Assembly (NCBI GenBank): GCA_023376005.1
Contig: CM042157.1
Coordinates: forward strand, 52,039,833 to 52,103,832
From: Doryteuthis pealeii
Taxonomy: Eukaryota > Mollusca > Cephalopoda > Myopsida > Loliginidae
Direction of reading: 5' to 3'
Length of the DNA: 64,000 bases
The notes beneath the pieces are model-generated. The model did no database searches. It was not told the origin of the DNA and worked only from the letters and a program-made list of their open reading frames with translations. Positions within the stretch are counted from its first letter, which is position 1, and the number at the start of each line of letters is the position of its first letter. This document shows, one piece after another, positions 46,088-57,622 of this stretch. The translations under genes were made by a program, and so were the position numbers.

Positions 46088-48798
46088 ATATATCTATTTA
46101 ATTTATACACATGAAAAAAAAAAAGGTTCAGTTTTCTGAACAATATTTAATATGATAATGACTCTTTTCAAAGTGATAGAAAATACATTTTAAATCCAGA
46201 ACAAGTTTTCCCTCTGAGGATAATCCCAATTAAATGGTAAATGTTATGCGTGATCCAAACATTTCTCTCTCTTCTGCCTCCTGATAATAAATAAATAAAT
46301 AAACTTTTTAAAAATTATGATTATATAAATTTTCATATCAGTATATTTTATGCAATGCATTTCACATAATAATGATTTGGGGCCTACCAATATTTCATAT
46401 TCAGACAAAGGTAATGCAAAAACAATTTTGTGAAAGAAATTTAAGTTTAAGAAAAATCAGGCCTGAAATGTTAGTGTAGATGACACATCTAAAAAAAAAA
46501 AAATTGAATATCAAAGCATTTTCTAATAAAATAAATTCTGTGTCAAAGAAAAAACATTTTTTGTCAATTGTCCTCTTTGAAGAGGTTGATGCACTGAACT
46601 CAGTTGTCAAATGTACAAAATTTTTCATTGTGTAACCACTTGTGTAATCATCCCATTGATAATTGTTGAGTAGATCAAATTAAAAACTGATCTCAATTTA
46701 TTTTCTACTCATACATTGTATTTTCTCAATGATTTTTAGCATTTTTTTTTTATCTATATTTTTACTCACCTTTCATGTTTAACCAAATTAGTCAATAACA
46801 CACACTTTTGCTTCCCAATTTTTGTGACATTCCTCCATTTTCTTTTTATTCTTCCACAGAGACCTTCTTTTTCTTTTCTAGACTTTCAAAATAGAAATTC
46901 AGTGTTGGATAGTAGATTAACCCATCAAAAATCCACAGATTTCAAGTGTTGGGAATAGAATCAGTCTTAGCAATTTTCCCATTTTACCCTCACATATTTC
47001 TTTTAGAAAATTTAAACCCATCTTATCAGAGTAAATATGTCAACACAGACCGTCAAACTAATTGGCTCCATCTAATTCAACTCCTTGTCACCTTTGTATG
47101 CAAAAAGATCTAGCAATAATCTTAGCCTTGGGAAAGGGGATATCTTTTAGGCAGCATCCTCTTCACCCCAATTTTCATGAACAGGAGTCAGACTTATGCT
47201 CTGATGGCTATGGCAAACACTGAGGATTCTTTTTCTTCCCAACATTCATGTAAAAATATGACCGAGTCATATTTTACATCTTGTGGCTGTTTAAAAGAAA
47301 TAAAATCTGTTGAATATTTTTTTTAATCTGTAGTTAGTTATGATTAGGACGTAAAATTTTCTGTGCCCAAGAATACCCACCTTCAAGTAGCAATTAACCT
47401 GTTTAATTTGTGCTTTAAGTCCACTTTTGAAATATACTCTCTTATAATGGAAATTGTACCAACAAGTTAGCAATTGAAATAAAGTTTTTATAATTATAAA
47501 TTCATCCATGGGTTGATAGGATTGATATAAAATCCACTAGGCATGTTTGTTTTTGTTTCTATTTTTTTTTTCCTATTTTTGCAGTGTATTTATTTTTTTT
47601 AAATCATTTATGAATTTAAATTACTTACAAAGGTAGCTAAATTTTAGTCTAAAAATTATTTTATATCATTTAAAAAAGGTTTTTCTTTCAAGGATATTCT
47701 CAAAATAAATAGATTTGGACATTCTCATCAAAATATTAAATTCTTATTCAAGAAAGAAATTCTGTGCAAAAAATATACAAAAAAATATTTTTTACTGTTG
47801 TCAACATTTAGAAAAAAGCTTCTTTACAACACAAAGAAAAGTATTAAAGACTTTTGTAAATAAATTTATTTTTCACAAAATTGACAGCATATATCTCTGA
47901 ATTTTAAGGTTATCAGTGTAAAAAAAAAAAAGAGTACTACATTTGGTTGATTAAAATTTAAATAAGTAATTCAGCCTTTTCTTTTTGAAAGAAAAAAATA
48001 AAAGCAAAACAAATGTTAAGCTTGCATTAAATTCTTTTCATTTTAATTTCTAACTTTTCAATTTCTGGTTGGAAGATTTTTTCTTCTTTTAGATTCTTTT
48101 CTTCATTTCAGAATTTTTTTGTGACCTGCAAAAAACTGTGACAAGAATGTTTAAAATTCATCAAATCTTAATATTTATTACAAGTTAATTGGAAATTATT
48201 TTGCTACTCTTATATACAAAATTACTTTTGTTCACACAACCTGGACAAAAATAAATATAATATATTGTAGAAATAACCCAAAGGAGCAAAATAATTTGTT
48301 TTATTCTTTGTAATAATTGTCATTTGAATAAAAAAAACAGACACTCATCATTATCTTTTTTTAATTATTATTACTGAAAATATAAGGTTGATACCACATA
48401 TACGCATGTATAATTTGATTTTGTATATAGGTTAACTCTTGATTTATGATTTTAAAAAATCATTAATTCATGGAATTAATTTTTTTTTTTGAATCAGTAA
48501 GAACCCTTACTTTAAATTTCAACCATATAAAATTATTTCTCCTGAATTGGTCAATGACAAATTTTGCTTAAAAAATAAGTTTTCAAAATTTGGCCTGTAT
48601 ACAAAAATATACAGCAGATATATACAGTTATATTATTTTGTTGAATTGGTTTACCTTGCTGCCATGCCAAATAATTCCTCTTCATTGTTGATTTAAGATT
48701 CACTTATATCAACTTTAATATATGTTTGTTTATATATTCTTTGTATGAAACTAGTTTATATTTTCTGCAACAATTAAACTAGCAAATTAAGACTGTAT

Positions 48799-48802
<4 letters not shown>
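46088..48802. other. Intergenic, AT-rich
   Basis: No gene, RNA or clear transposon recognised on either strand. Confidence 0.5.
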
Positions 48803-48859
<57 letters not shown>

Positions 48860-48886
48860 CTCTATCATCATCATCATCATCATCAT
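48803..48886. repeat. (CT)n and (ATC)n microsatellites
   Basis: CT repeats at 48803-48863 followed by ATC repeats at 48864-48886. Confidence 0.95.
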
Positions 48887-49224
48887 GTTGATGAGGTCTC
48901 TTTTCAATTTTGATTGACAGTTGCTTTGCATTTTTTTTTTCAAAACCAAGACAAATCTTATTTCTCTTTTGCTTCATCAATATCATGGTTTTGGAATCTT
49001 TACAATTCTTGTGAAGCATTCTTCAAGGGATTTTACTATTTTTAAGTTAACTTTAATAAGCAACTTTCTGTAGTACAATAATGGTTAGTCTTACTGAATA
49101 TTTGCTAGTGTAATGAGATTGCTTCTCACTGGAACAAATGCACAAATTAATACATTGTTAGAATAACTAAAAGAACATATATATATGTGTATGTGTGTGT
49201 GTATTTGGGCAGCATTTTTTCATT

Positions 49225-49966
49225 TATGCATGTTGAATTAAACAAAAGACACATCTCCTGTTTAACAATTTTATTTGTAATTTTTTGACGGAATAATGTT
49301 ACTGCAACCATGCCTGATAGTAAGGTAAAATTTATTATACAAAATTCAAAACAACTAACCACTTTGTCCACATCAATTCCTCTCCCCAGGCAAATCGGCT
49401 TAATGGGACCAATGATTTAAATGTCCCTTAGGAGATTGCAGTCTCCCAGAAAATGAAAATACATACATCGGTTTTACCTCAACGACATTGTCATGTCGTC
49501 TAACTCTTCATTTAACAGATAATAGCTCCGTTTCACAACACCTAAAATTACATTCATGCCCCCACTCTAATTACTGAAATATCTTAACGGAAAATACACA
49601 CATTCTTCACAAAGAAAAAAATAAACAAAAACTCCAAATACTAGAAGCTTTATACATAAAACAATACAAACCATCCTTAAATAAAATTAATTTCCAATGC
49701 AGTACACACATTTTAAAATGCCTATAGCACTTTTCCCATCAATTTTCCTCCTTCCAGCCTCCACATCCATTAATATATTTGAAAAACAGGAACACATCAC
49801 CCTGATGATGGAACTTTGAAGTTCCAAAAGTACTTGGGACATGAACTTTGGTGGACTAATCCACGAATTCCACCCATTCCACAATTAAAAAGTTGGCCAG
49901 AAAACTTGAAAAAATCATAAATAAAAATTTTTTAAACAGGAGATGTATCTTTTGTTTAATTCAACA

Positions 49967-49972
<6 letters not shown>
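49225..49972 (+). mobile_element. Short Penelope-like element with inverted ends
   Basis: Outer 41-bp arms (49225-49264 and 49932-49972) are inverse copies with one mismatch. Between them, plus-strand 49434-49727 reads as a GIY-YIG-type remnant: NTYIGFTSTTLSCRLTLHL, one in-frame TGA, then QILEALYIKQYKPSLN, with Tyr-Ile-Gly, Arg, His and Glu in the expected order. A hammerhead-like motif follows at 49802-49830. Both outer ends meet TG or TA microsatellites. Only the C-terminal part of a Penelope protein is present, so it is a truncated copy. Confidence 0.6.
49802..49830 (+). ncRNA. Hammerhead-like motif in the short Penelope-like element
   Basis: CTGATGA (49802-49808, a perfect core box), one T, stem GGAAC/GTTCC (49810-49814 with 49821-49825) around a 6-base loop, then AAAAG where GAAAC is expected. 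The altered second box makes cleavage unlikely. Confidence 0.4.

Positions 49973-50019
<47 letters not shown>
49970..50019. repeat. (TA)n microsatellite
   Basis: 50 bases of TA at the right end of the short Penelope-like element. Confidence 0.95.
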
Positions 50020-50022
<3 letters not shown>

Positions 50023-51272
50023 ATTTCCTTTTGTTGTTGAAAGAAAGATAGGAGTCTTCCTCACATGATGAAAAAGCATCTCCTTTTTAACTTGGTGGGA
50101 AATGGAAGTTATCTTTCAGATGGGAGGATGGACTTTCAGCAGCCGTCAATAAAGTGGTGGAAAGAAATAGAAATAAAATGCTAACACCTCTATCAAAAGT
50201 TATAGTAGTAATTCTTGTTGGGTTGAGGTCAGTGTAGGTTTTAAAAAGATTCACTTTCACATAAAACATGTTAGAACACTATGTTGCGTGTTTAAAATGA
50301 CCAATCAATGTACAAGACACAACAGCCAATCAACAAGTAGATAGTTGCTACTGATAGCTATCCCTCCAGCTCAAAAGAATTCCAAATTTAACATTTTTTT
50401 ATATTCTATTCATCAGAAGAAAATAATCTGTGTATTAACCTTCTTTCCATTTATTCAGTTATAAAAATTTCAAAATTTTTGGTCTTGTCTTGCAAACAAT
50501 ATTTCAGTAACAAGTAAGTTTCTTTGGTTCTTCATTGCTGCAACCATGTTCTAATGAAAACCATGATTGTCGGGGGTGGTGGGTCAGGTAACAGATATGT
50601 ATGCCGAAAAGGAGGTGGTGATATTGTAAAAAAAATACCTTGTATCTCTAAAGGCAGCAGTCATCCCGAAAATGAGGTAATCTAGTGAGTACTATTAATG
50701 TTTTTGTAATTCTTTTAGACAATAACAAAATAGATAAAAATATTCTAATTATTTATTATTCTGATAACTTCATTAAAATCTATTAGATTTGCATATGCCA
50801 CAGATGGATTGTCTATCTTTATTAAATTCTGAAATGACTTGATATCAATTGATTAGTTAAAAGTTAAAGTTAATAGAAAAAATGACATGACATGTATTTA
50901 AAAAATTAAAATAATTTATTATGAATTATTTTGATTTATCATCTAGATACATAAATAGATTATTATATTATACATCTAGATGATAAATGTCACACTTAAG
51001 TAATTGGTCATTTTTCATTAATTAAATTAAAATTGTTAATAAAATATCTAAATTAAATTACGTAAAATAGATATTAGCATTTTAAAATATTTTACCTTAA
51101 AATTTCAATTAGCTATAATAAATTTATCAAAAATATATATGAAAAGCTGTTTTCTCCCCTTAACTGTAATTCAGTTTTAAATATTTTTTTGGTACTTTTA
51201 GCTTGACACTCTAAAAATTTTGAATAAAAATGAAAAATATGATATTGCTCATGGAAAATCAGACTTCTCTTC
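50020..51272. other. Intergenic, no confident feature
   Basis: Includes a perfect 15-bp inverted pair (50934-50948 with 50974-50988). Otherwise AT-rich and featureless. Confidence 0.5.
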
Positions 51273-51401
51273 TTGAAAATAATAATTGCCAAGAATGATG
51301 TTTCCTCTATAATTTCCAAAATTCTGCAAGATTTAATTGTGAAAGTCTATGAACCTGAAGTTGATAATCCAGACACTCATGATGGAGTTGATGCGATGAT
51401 G

Positions 51402-51439
<38 letters not shown>

Positions 51440-52870
51440 TGCTACCAGAACACAGAAAAACAAAGCAAAACAACAAAACAGGGACCTATTCATGGCAGAG
51501 ATGATGAAGAATTATACACAGGAACAGCACAAGGTTGAACGTAACTAGGAAACAGAAAGGACCGGCAAGAATTACAATGTTCCATATGCTAGTAACCCTG
51601 GTGACTTGCTGACTGATGAGGCAGAAATCCATTTATATAGGCCCAGAAACATTGATATTTTCACTATGCAGTGTTATTTGCATAAGCGAATTCTAGGCAC
51701 CACCACTGCGACCATATTTTTCATAAGCGAATGTTCTTGGGTTCACACCAGCAATCCTCTCCTGTATATGCAATACACCAAGTGTTATCTTTTTAATCAA
51801 CTGGGATTGGCAACCTCATCAGAGATAGCAGTTCATCTTGCCTTCCACTTCTGCTACATGTGACTGATAGTGGTGTGAAAATTGATGGGAGCTCTTGACT
51901 GCAATTTTGTTCAGGTTACACATCCAATACACAACTTTTTTAAAAATTTATTTTCAGTTGTTTGCAACTTTAGACTTTAAAGAACACTGCCCTGCATATC
52001 TACAAATGTACTGATGGTAATTTTAGAGTATTTAATGGGGTGTCCAGTGTTAACTAAGAATGTACTAACTTACAATATTCTACTTCAATAAAAATAACAT
52101 TGATGAATGAGTAGCACTTAAGGATGTCATCTCAATATGCATTAATAACAAGTACCAGACATATCATCAGTTGTGTTTACTAAAAATTGAGATCTTACAA
52201 AAAGAAAACTTATTAAGCATTGAAAACTTATGCAGAAAAAGCTCTGAAATTTGGCAAAATCCTCTTTTTCATATAAGCATGGAAAATAATGACATTCCAA
52301 GATTATATTCATTGGTTAAAGTTGCTTTAGAAAATCAGAGAAACATTGAATACATTTTAGACAAATGTACACAAGCCATCAATGGGCTCTACAGAGGTAG
52401 ATGAAATGTGGATGATAAAGATCTGGCATTTTTAGTTCTAAAGTTTGGTGGGCCTTCATTACTTGATATATTGGTAAAATGTTTCCCTAACACATCAGTT
52501 GCTTACCGGATAAATAAGGAGTGTGATCAAATGTTTTACAGCCAACATTCACTAAGACCTTTCTCTTTCACCAAAAAGTCTTTTTCTTTCCATTAAATGT
52601 AATGAAAGATATGTAAATGCAAAAATTAGACATGGACCTGTTGGGTTATGTTGACAGGTTAACAAAAATGTTAACTCATTTGAAGATGCTGGTTTGATCT
52701 AACAGAAGTTGGCTTTAGATGATGTTCCTGTTCCAAAAGAGTGTTTGATTAGTGGAGTGGCATCCCTCACATATCCAGATGCTTTTACTGACCCTCTTGC
52801 TCAAAAAAGGAATTCTTTGGCATGGTTTCTCTATATAATAAAATTCCTCAATGTTTGATGGAAAAAATGA
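51273..52870 (+). pseudogene. Possible unrecognised coding remnant
   Basis: Several plus-strand open pieces with protein-like composition: 51273-51400 (QDLIVKVYEPEVDNPDTHDG), 51606-51863, 52171-52404 (NDIPRLYSLVKVALENQ), 52408-52596 (KDLAFLVLKFGGPSLLDILV), and near 52715-52860 (ISGVASLTYPDAFTDPLAQK). They are interrupted by stops and, at 51402-51441, by a T-run. I do not recognise the family. An old retrotransposed or transposon ORF is plausible; chance is not excluded. Confidence 0.25.
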
Positions 52871-52888
52871 AGCTCACCCCTCAACTTT

Positions 52889-53389
52889 TGTAGTGGACCA
52901 GTGGAAACGAATTCTGACCCTACAAATATTTTAAGTGACGAAAAATGAAAGGACGCAGGCTATAGAAAGGACACATGGTATATGGTTAAAAACACCAAAG
53001 AAATTTATTCCAAGATCATGGTCAGCAGAAGTTTGGATCGTCAGCAGGTCAGGTCGAAATGGCCGGATCATAGTCGTGATGTTATCAGCATTTCTGGCGT
53101 CTAGCTGATATTTCTCCTAGTCATAGCCACTCTCTCTGCTTGTGTCAGGTCTCTAAGTCGCATACCTTTGATCTTATCAGCGGCTCTCATGTTGGACTGG
53201 TTGTGAAGCTGCTGTTCATCAAAAGTCCATCTGTTACATGTTGTAGCAAAGGTTCATCTTATATGCCGTTGGTAAGGTCCCACTCTGGTGGTGGGTAAAG
53301 GCCGACTGACTTGGTAATTCATAGTCAACTTATATAGGTGTTAACCGGCTCCGATTTGATCTTTTTCTTTTTGTTGTTAATGCTTTACA
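52889..53389 (-). mobile_element. LTR of gypsy element Y
   Basis: Plus strand reads TGTAGTGG at the left and GCTTTACA at the right, so both ends have the TGTA/TACA form. On the minus strand a purine tract (CCAGGGGGG) lies immediately upstream, then the LTR, with a TATATAAG box and an AATAAA signal inside. This is a 3' LTR. About 500 bp. Confidence 0.6.
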
Positions 53390-53761
53390 ACCCCCCTGGA
53401 ATATTTGTATTTGTAAGCACCCCAAATGACTTGCCTTATCCAACCAGATTCTAGAGATTGCTTAATTTTTAAAAAATCTCATTGTCCAAAATTGTTTTTG
53501 AATTTGGATAGGAGTTATGGTTGGCATGTCTTTTACGTTTTCTTTTTATTGGTTATAAAATATAGGAGTTTATCCTCCGCAGATTGATAAATATTGAAAA
53601 TATTTTTCCATGTGTTATATAAGTTTTCAAGTGAGTAGGCCAATTTATTTATCTACCCGATTTTGTAGTGACGTTTGAAGGGTTGCCTGTTGGTGTAGAT
53701 AGTGCTTCGTCCGCCTTGTATTCAATTGCAGTATTGAGTGTTCTGTCCTATTGTTGTTTAT

Positions 53762-53974
53762 AGGTAAATCCAAATACACCGCTTTTAGTCTGTCTATAGA
53801 GACAGTATCTTGTTTGCCGTTATTTACAATCGTAAAATATTTTTGCTGTCTGTTGATTATTTGAAAAGGTCCCGAGTAATTAGGGCAAAGAGGTCATTTT
53901 ACCATGTCATTTCGTAAGAAAACATATTCACAGTTGTGAAGATCCTTTGGTGTGTAAAAGTTGATTTCTCGTGG
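53762..53974 (-). pseudogene. Gypsy element Y integrase C-terminal remnant
   Basis: One minus-strand frame reads PREINFYTPKDLHNCEYVFL, RNDMVK, a TGA stop (53893-53895), then CPNYSGPFQIINRQQKYF and NGKQDTVSIDRLKAVYL. The YSGPF block is the GPF/GPY-type motif of Ty3/gypsy integrase C-termini, and DTVSIDRLKAVYL is its usual tail. The catalytic core is missing. It lies upstream of the LTR at 52889-53389 on the same strand, as expected. Confidence 0.7.
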
Positions 53975-54619
53975 GCGTGAAAACTAGATCACCCATTCTT
54001 TGTTTAAAGTTTTGTACATAAAATGTAGTTGGTTGTAGCTGGCTGGTTTCTTCGCAAAACTGTCCCCAAAACCATTTTGGATGCTGTGCATCCCAAATCT
54101 TCCTTAATTACATTTCTCATGGATAACAAAATCAGTGGTAAATTTTCAAACCCTGTTTTGGTGTCGTTCAAAATTATCTATATACCTTCGTGTGTTTGTA
54201 TGAATAGAGATATCTAGAAAGGAATATCCTAGAAACGTTGCAAAGTCACTAATTTTGTGGGAGTCAATAAAGATGAACGTCTGTGAATTTAATAATGGTG
54301 TGCATTAAGCCATTGCAACTTTTCTTTGTCTTCTTCCGTCTGCCTAACTGTGTCAATTTACTCATGACAAGGGTCACCATTTTGTAGCCCAATAGTTTTC
54401 TTTGAATTTAGCATCTCCTTTCAGAGAACTATTTGCACATTTACCATTGGTGGATTTATTGGTAGTTAAATTTAATGAAACGTCAAATTTTGATGTCAAA
54501 CACTTGGTAAAAATATGTTAGATCACCATTATCAAAGGCACTATGCTAATTTAGAGGGTAATGTTGCAAAAAGTGGGTGTAAAGAAACTACTTGTGCTTT
54601 CAATCATTGATTTTCGTGA
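53975..54619. other. Between elements Y and X, unassigned
   Basis: Minus strand has fragments such as TNTRRYIDNFERHQNRV, possibly more of element Y, but I cannot place them in a domain. No gene called. Confidence 0.3.
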
Positions 54620-55058
54620 TGTAATAAAAGTAAAAGAAGACTCGAAACAGAAATAAAAGTTTATTTAGCTAAACGAAACCGCTACAAAATGGGGGTGGGG
54701 GAATCACTGTTTATATAGCTTGCGTGTATTGAAGTCAGTCTACTGTTGGTTTGAACAACAGCAACTGGCTAAGCACAACTGAAGCAGTGTCCAAGACAGT
54801 TGGTATTTATAGAAATCAAGAATGATTCATTCATGCATTTGGGTGATTCCATTCTTTGAGTTCTGATTGGCTGCTTGGTTTCAATGATATTGTGGAGTTT
54901 TATAAATACCTTGTTATTCTGCAGTAGAATTGCAACAAGACGGGTTTGTATTAAGTTACAGCTGCTTGTTGTTGTGTCTTACCAATTCGACGGTAATTGG
55001 AACTTAGTTTGATTATTCTTCAGCATGGGCAAGTCTATTGCAAGTGTAGGATTCCACA
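54620..55058 (-). mobile_element. 3' LTR of gypsy element X
   Basis: Plus strand starts TGTAATAAAAG and ends GATTCCACA (TGT...ACA). On the minus strand it is directly preceded by a polypurine tract AAGGAGGGAAGAA (55059-55071) and contains a TATATAAA box and an AATAAA signal. Length 439 bp. Its 5' partner is not in the window. Confidence 0.65.
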
Positions 55059-55071
55059 TTCTTCCCTCCTT

Positions 55072-55520
55072 GAAAATTGTAGTATTACCATCCATAATGA
55101 ACGGGGGTAATCGATCTGGATCTCCTTATCTATGGGGTTTCATCAATATCTTCATTACATCTGATATAGGAACAACTATTTTGTTCCCCTGTGGAGGATT
55201 CACAGCTTTAGTCCATTTCAGGCTAAGGTGCCAAATTGCAAACAGACAAAAAAGGATTGGTTTTGCTGTTTGTTACAAACCTTTTTAATAGTCTAGGACC
55301 TGGTAACATTAGCCAGGATGGCAGTGAATTACTATGCGATGAGCGACATGGAATGAAAAAAAAAACTTTATAAGCTGTGCCATTTGTTGTGGTATATAGC
55401 AATGATCTTATAGAGTATAAGACTTCAGGAAGCACCAATTCCCAGTACTTTTCAAGTAAGTTATGCAACCTAATTGCTTTTGATGCTGTTAAATCATCCA
55501 ATTTGTGTCGGCAGGATTTT
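55072..55520 (-). pseudogene. Gypsy element X integrase remnant
   Basis: Minus strand: WELVLPEVLYSIRSLLYTTT, FIPCRSSHSNSLPSWLMLPG and PRLLKRFVTNSKTNPF, in one 92-codon frame (55501-55223), then a tail ending GRMWNPTLAIDLPM that runs into the polypurine tract. This matches the end of the integrase core and the post-integrase region of a gypsy clade different from element Y. The zinc-binding part and the DDE residues are not found. Confidence 0.6.
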
Positions 55521-55529
55521 ATCAGGAGG

Positions 55530-56459
55530 ACAAATGCTTCAAGTTCTAATCACCATTCCTGAATTTTGACATTTTTAATTTTATTACACCTTTTGTTACC
55601 AAACATGAAGACCACCGATTTTTTGTTGGTTACTAAAGTTAAATGTTGTTGAGACAGATAAGGATTCCATTTGCAAATTGCCTCAATAATTGCCATCACC
55701 TCCTTCTCTATGTGATATTCTAATTTGATTCCCTGGAGTATCGACATGAACGCTAATAAGCGTCCGCCTTGATTGAGGATGGCAGAAACAGCCACGTTTG
55801 ATCCATCATATTCACCCTCAAAAGGCTTTTGTCTATTTGTTATTGAATGGCCTTCTATAATTCTTTTTTTGATTGACTGAAATCTTTGAGTGCTCTCTTC
55901 TCAAGAGGGAATTTTTTAAACAAAGGCCGAATTTTATCAGAATACCCATTTCTCCACTTCATATACTATACGAACATGCTTCACAACCTTTTAATGATTT
56001 TGAGTTTTCTCTTAAGAGACAAAATCTTTCTGGGTCGAACTTAATAACTCCAGTGCCGATACAATATCCCAAAATATTGATGTAGTGTACCGAAGCCACG
56101 GATTTCAATTTGTTGAGAGTATTTTTAGTCTTTGCAATTAGCTTTCAGGAATTGTTTTACATTTTGGTTGTGTTCTATCTGCATGCATCAAACAATTTCT
56201 ACATTGTTGACGTAAGGGAAAGCACTGCGTATATTTTGTTCCTTTACTATTTTGTCTCTTTGAAAATAGCAGCTCTATTTTTGACCACGAATGATATCCT
56301 AAAGAATTGAAATAAACGACAATTCACTTCAAACGACATGTATTTTTTATCAGACTCTTTAAGCGACACCTGGTGATAGGCACTTTTAAGATTGAACATA
56401 GAAAAATGTTATATTTAGGGAGGTAATTTATCATTCTATCAATTCTTAGGAGATGAGCG
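55530..56459 (-). pseudogene. Gypsy element X reverse transcriptase/RNase H remnant
   Basis: Minus strand, reading leftward: LLRIDRMINYLPKYNIF, FNLKSAYHQVSLKESDKKYM, then FEVNCRLFQFFRISFVVKN give the RT fingers and palm start. The palm with the YxDD box is degraded. RNase H follows at 55795-55550: AVSAILNQGGRLLAFM, KEVMAIIEAICKWNPYL, LTLVTNKKSVVFMF. The frame is broken repeatedly. The RT stops abruptly at 56459 where element Z begins, so Z (or a later deletion) cut X; the rest of X was not found beyond 61681. Confidence 0.65.
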
Positions 56460-56713
56460 TGTGATTTTCATGAGCAAGATATGCAACATCATGCACGAAA
56501 ACGTCCGCGATTTGCATACCCATGTTGTCGTAGAGCAGTTTGGAAGAGAGAACAGACGAAGTACGCTGATGCAAATCTGAAACTCTGCTGATTAACTAAT
56601 TGGCTGTCTCGCCGTAGCCTATAAAATGAGTGTATCGGAGGCTTGGGCAGTGGATCGGGAACCGTTTTGGAAGTCTGTTCATTTGAAGTTTTCACTGCTC
56701 TGTTCATGCGAAG
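56460..56713 (+). mobile_element. 5' LTR of gypsy element Z (truncated)
   Basis: Begins TGTGATTTTCATGAGC, as does the 3' LTR at 61330. Over about 230 aligned bases I count 16 substitutions, 13 of them transitions. It ends at GTTCATGCGAAG, and the remaining R/U5 part, the primer-binding site and most of the leader are missing before the gag start at 56736. It contains a CTATAAAAT TATA-like box. Confidence 0.75.
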
Positions 56714-56735
56714 GTTTCAAGCTATTTTGGCTGTT

Positions 56736-57622
56736 ATGGCTTTTGATCCTAAACTAATACCACTATTTGACGGAAGTGTTTCTGGACAGTCAGTTATTGA
56801 GTGGATCGAGAAGGCAGAATTGATATGCCAGCTTAGCGGTGTAAAGTGTATAGAGTGTGTGGTTCAATGCATCTATCAGGTGTTGCATATGCGGTGTACC
56901 AGCAGCTGAGCGAGGAAAAGAAGAGCCACTTCACCTGCATTAAAAAAGCTTTGTATACGGAATTCGCTCTAGACTCTGTTACAGCTTGGAAGAAATTTGT
57001 GGCACGCTGCTTGCGCCCAGGAGAGACTGTCAATGTATTTTTGGCCGAATTGCATAAACTCTCAGTTCTGGTCGGTGGTATGACGGATCGGAGTCTGATG
57101 TGTGCATTTATCGCTGGGTTGCCAGAGCATGCCGAGGATCTGCTTCAAACCACTTTCCAGCTAGATGATATGGATATTTCACAAGCGCTGGCTCGAGCAA
57201 GAGCCATACTGAAGATGTGCCCTGCTGATATGAAGCAAACAGCGGTGGCTGCATGACCATCGCGTTGCCAGGCCAAGGAAGGTGATGCTCCAACAAAATG
57301 TTATGTGTGTGATGGGCCCAATTACTTGGCACGCGACTGCCTCTTGCGGCGTGAAACATCAAAGAAAGAGGATGCTAGACCCCGAAGACCAGTTTCGTGC
57401 TATCGGTGTAAGGGATGCAGGGACATATAGTCCGAAACTGTCCGGGACACTAGTCGGCGCTAGTCTTCTCCCCAAATGCCCTTTAAATACAGCACTGACT
57501 ACAATGACTGTGCAGATTGATGAGACGAGGCGTACAGCCCTGGTGGACACAGGTTGCATGCAAACACTCATATGCAAAACATGCTGTCTGGCATGGAGGA
57601 GAAAGGAGGTACACCTAATGTA
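56736..57622 (+). pseudogene. Element Z gag and protease start
   Basis: Start codon at 56736: MAFDPKLIPLFDGSVSG, VIEWIEKAELICQLSG. A frameshift near 56870 leads to HLSGVAYAVYQQLSEEKK and RLRPGET-like LRPGETVNVFLAELHKLS, ending at a stop at 57256. A zinc knuckle, CYVCDGPNYLARDC, has Tyr in the His position (one base change from CAC). A second, CYRCKG, runs across a frameshift to GHIVRNC. Protease follows: TALVDTGCMQTLICKTC, with the catalytic DTG at 57546-57554. The frame is broken by a foldback insertion just after. Typical Ty3/gypsy layout. Confidence 0.75.

Noticed and set aside
48798..49019. Asp-run and Arg/Glu-run open frame on the minus strand
   Set aside because: Translation of the (ATC)n and (CT)n microsatellites.
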